Positions 63,437-64,000 of a stretch of DNA of 64,000 nucleotides are shown here, in pieces. Made by a program: the position numbers and the translations under genes. The stretch spans positions 1,054,001 to 1,118,000 of the forward strand of contig NZ_CP049910.1 of the NCBI RefSeq assembly GCF_011305995.1, written 5' to 3'. The DNA is from Diaphorobacter sp. HDW4A. Lineage in GTDB: Bacteria > Pseudomonadota > Gammaproteobacteria > Burkholderiales > Burkholderiaceae_C. Below the pieces are notes generated by a model, which was not told the origin of the DNA, made no database searches, and saw only the letters and a program-made list of their open reading frames with translations. Each line of letters starts with the position of its first letter. Position 1 is the first letter of the stretch.

Positions 63437-64000
63437 CCTCCTCGTCTGTCACGTCTTCCTGGTCATCGCCCCGCGCGGCCAGCGCTGCGTCGTCCACCAC
63501 GTCCTCCGGGCCGGGCTGCCAGCTGCGCACGTCCACTTGACCGGTGACCACATCGGCAATCAAGCGGTCGCGGTATTCGCGGATCAGCTTGATTTCCTCT
63601 TCCGTGCGGGCGATGGCGACGTCCAGCGGTTGGCACTTATTGGTGATCCAGCGACAGATGGATTGCTGTTCCTCGACCGGCGGCAACGCAACGACCGCGT
63701 TTTTCACATCGTGCTTACCGAGTGCAAAACGTGTAACGCCGTTGGCGAGAACATGGAACTGCTGCGCCGTGCGCGCCGAGCCGATGACGCGAAACAGGAA
63801 CTCGCCCAACACGCGATTCGGTACGGGGCGCAGCAGGCCTAGGTGATATGCGCACACCACGCCGGGCAAATCCTCCGGCACCCAGGCGGGAACCCCTATG
63901 TCGTCCGGCGTTTCGGAATCCTTGGTCAGAATGACATCACCCGCTTTCAGCGTCAGGCGGGCGATCTCCACCTCCGTCGCTGTGGCGCGCATCAAGTCCA
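63417..64000 (-). CDS. hsdS: Type I restriction enzyme specificity subunit HsdS (partial, cut by window edge)
   Basis: About 194 residues of the HsdS C-terminal half are present, open to the window edge. They include a target-recognition domain (LKAGDVILTKDSETPDDIGVP, HVLANGVTRFALGKHDVKNA, VALPPVEEQQSICRWI), then the conserved coiled-coil helix (VAIARTEEEIKLIREYRDRLIADVVTGQVDVR). An acidic tail ends it (DDQEDVTDEEDGDGED). It sets the DNA sequence recognised by the complex. hsdM is expected beyond the right edge. Confidence 0.92.
   Translation of the reverse strand, partial: DLMRATATEVEIARLTLKAGDVILTKDSETPDDIGVPAWVPEDLPGVVCAYHLGLLRPVPNRVLGEFLFRVIGSARTAQQFHVLANGVTRFALGKHDVKNAVVALPPVEEQQSICRWITNKCQPLDVAIARTEEEIKLIREYRDRLIADVVTGQVDVRSWQPGPEDVVDDAALAARGDDQEDVTDEEDGDGED

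Overview
The window is high-GC proteobacterial DNA that fits a member of the Burkholderiales, most likely family Comamonadaceae. The reasons are three Bug-type (TctC-like) receptors without their own permeases, DUF1631 and DUF4124 proteins, an IPTL-CTERM sorting tail, and the housekeeping genes guaB, ilvD, guaA, rhlE and ettA. No CRISPR array or rRNA is present; the one tRNA gene is tRNA-Arg(UCU).

Region 1 (about 1-19.5 kb) is an accessory catabolic and transport segment. A Bug receptor and a LysR regulator lie at the left edge. From 2.08 to 19.45 kb a 17-kb block is bounded by two imperfect direct repeats of the 3' flank of tRNA-Arg(UCU), each followed inward by a decayed IS5-family (IS903-like) element. 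Inside are two IclR regulators, two Bug receptors and one long leftward operon: periplasmic receptor, LivH, LivM, LivG, LivF, a 3-hydroxyisobutyrate-dehydrogenase-like enzyme, a DUF4392 (glutamate cyclase-like) protein, a metallo-beta-lactamase-fold hydrolase, a GMC oxidoreductase and an aldehyde dehydrogenase. Most junctions overlap as ATGA or by 8 bp. Seven copies of a GTTCACA-N-TGTGAAC-like palindrome sit only in the control regions of these genes and probably tie them into one IclR regulon. The block looks like an old integrative element that lost its integrase.

Region 2 (19.5-46.8 kb) is mainly core chromosome: an M14 carboxypeptidase lipoprotein, RhlE helicase, EttA, a DUF1631 protein, a TAXI-type TRAP receptor coupled to a P1-family peptidase, a UbiA-like prenyltransferase coupled to a 1029-residue membrane protein, a MetQ-like receptor, a large ExeM/NucH-type secreted nuclease, a DUF4124 protein, guaB, ilvD, a Phd/VapC toxin-antitoxin pair and guaA. 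The 1029-residue protein joins a GT-C-like membrane domain, two beta-sandwich-like modules and an alpha/alpha domain carrying the DxDDTA motif of class II terpene cyclases. It is the most unusual gene in the window.

Region 3 (46.8-64 kb, running off the right edge) is an integrative element inserted just after guaA, a known insertion hotspot. It has a P4-type tyrosine integrase, AraC, AlpA and excisionase-like regulators, a small RHH-like/zinc-ribbon gene pair, a PriCT-2/Toprim-like/VapE primase-helicase, and a putative origin with about ten copies of RGTGACCAA, close to the GGTGAACA iterons bound by phage P4 alpha protein. An intact IS66-family element with a perfect 8-bp target duplication has split that origin. 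Cargo to the right includes a serine resolvase with its own repeats, a secreted small protein, an XRE regulator, a dead IS2-group element, and a type I restriction system (hsdR and part of hsdS).
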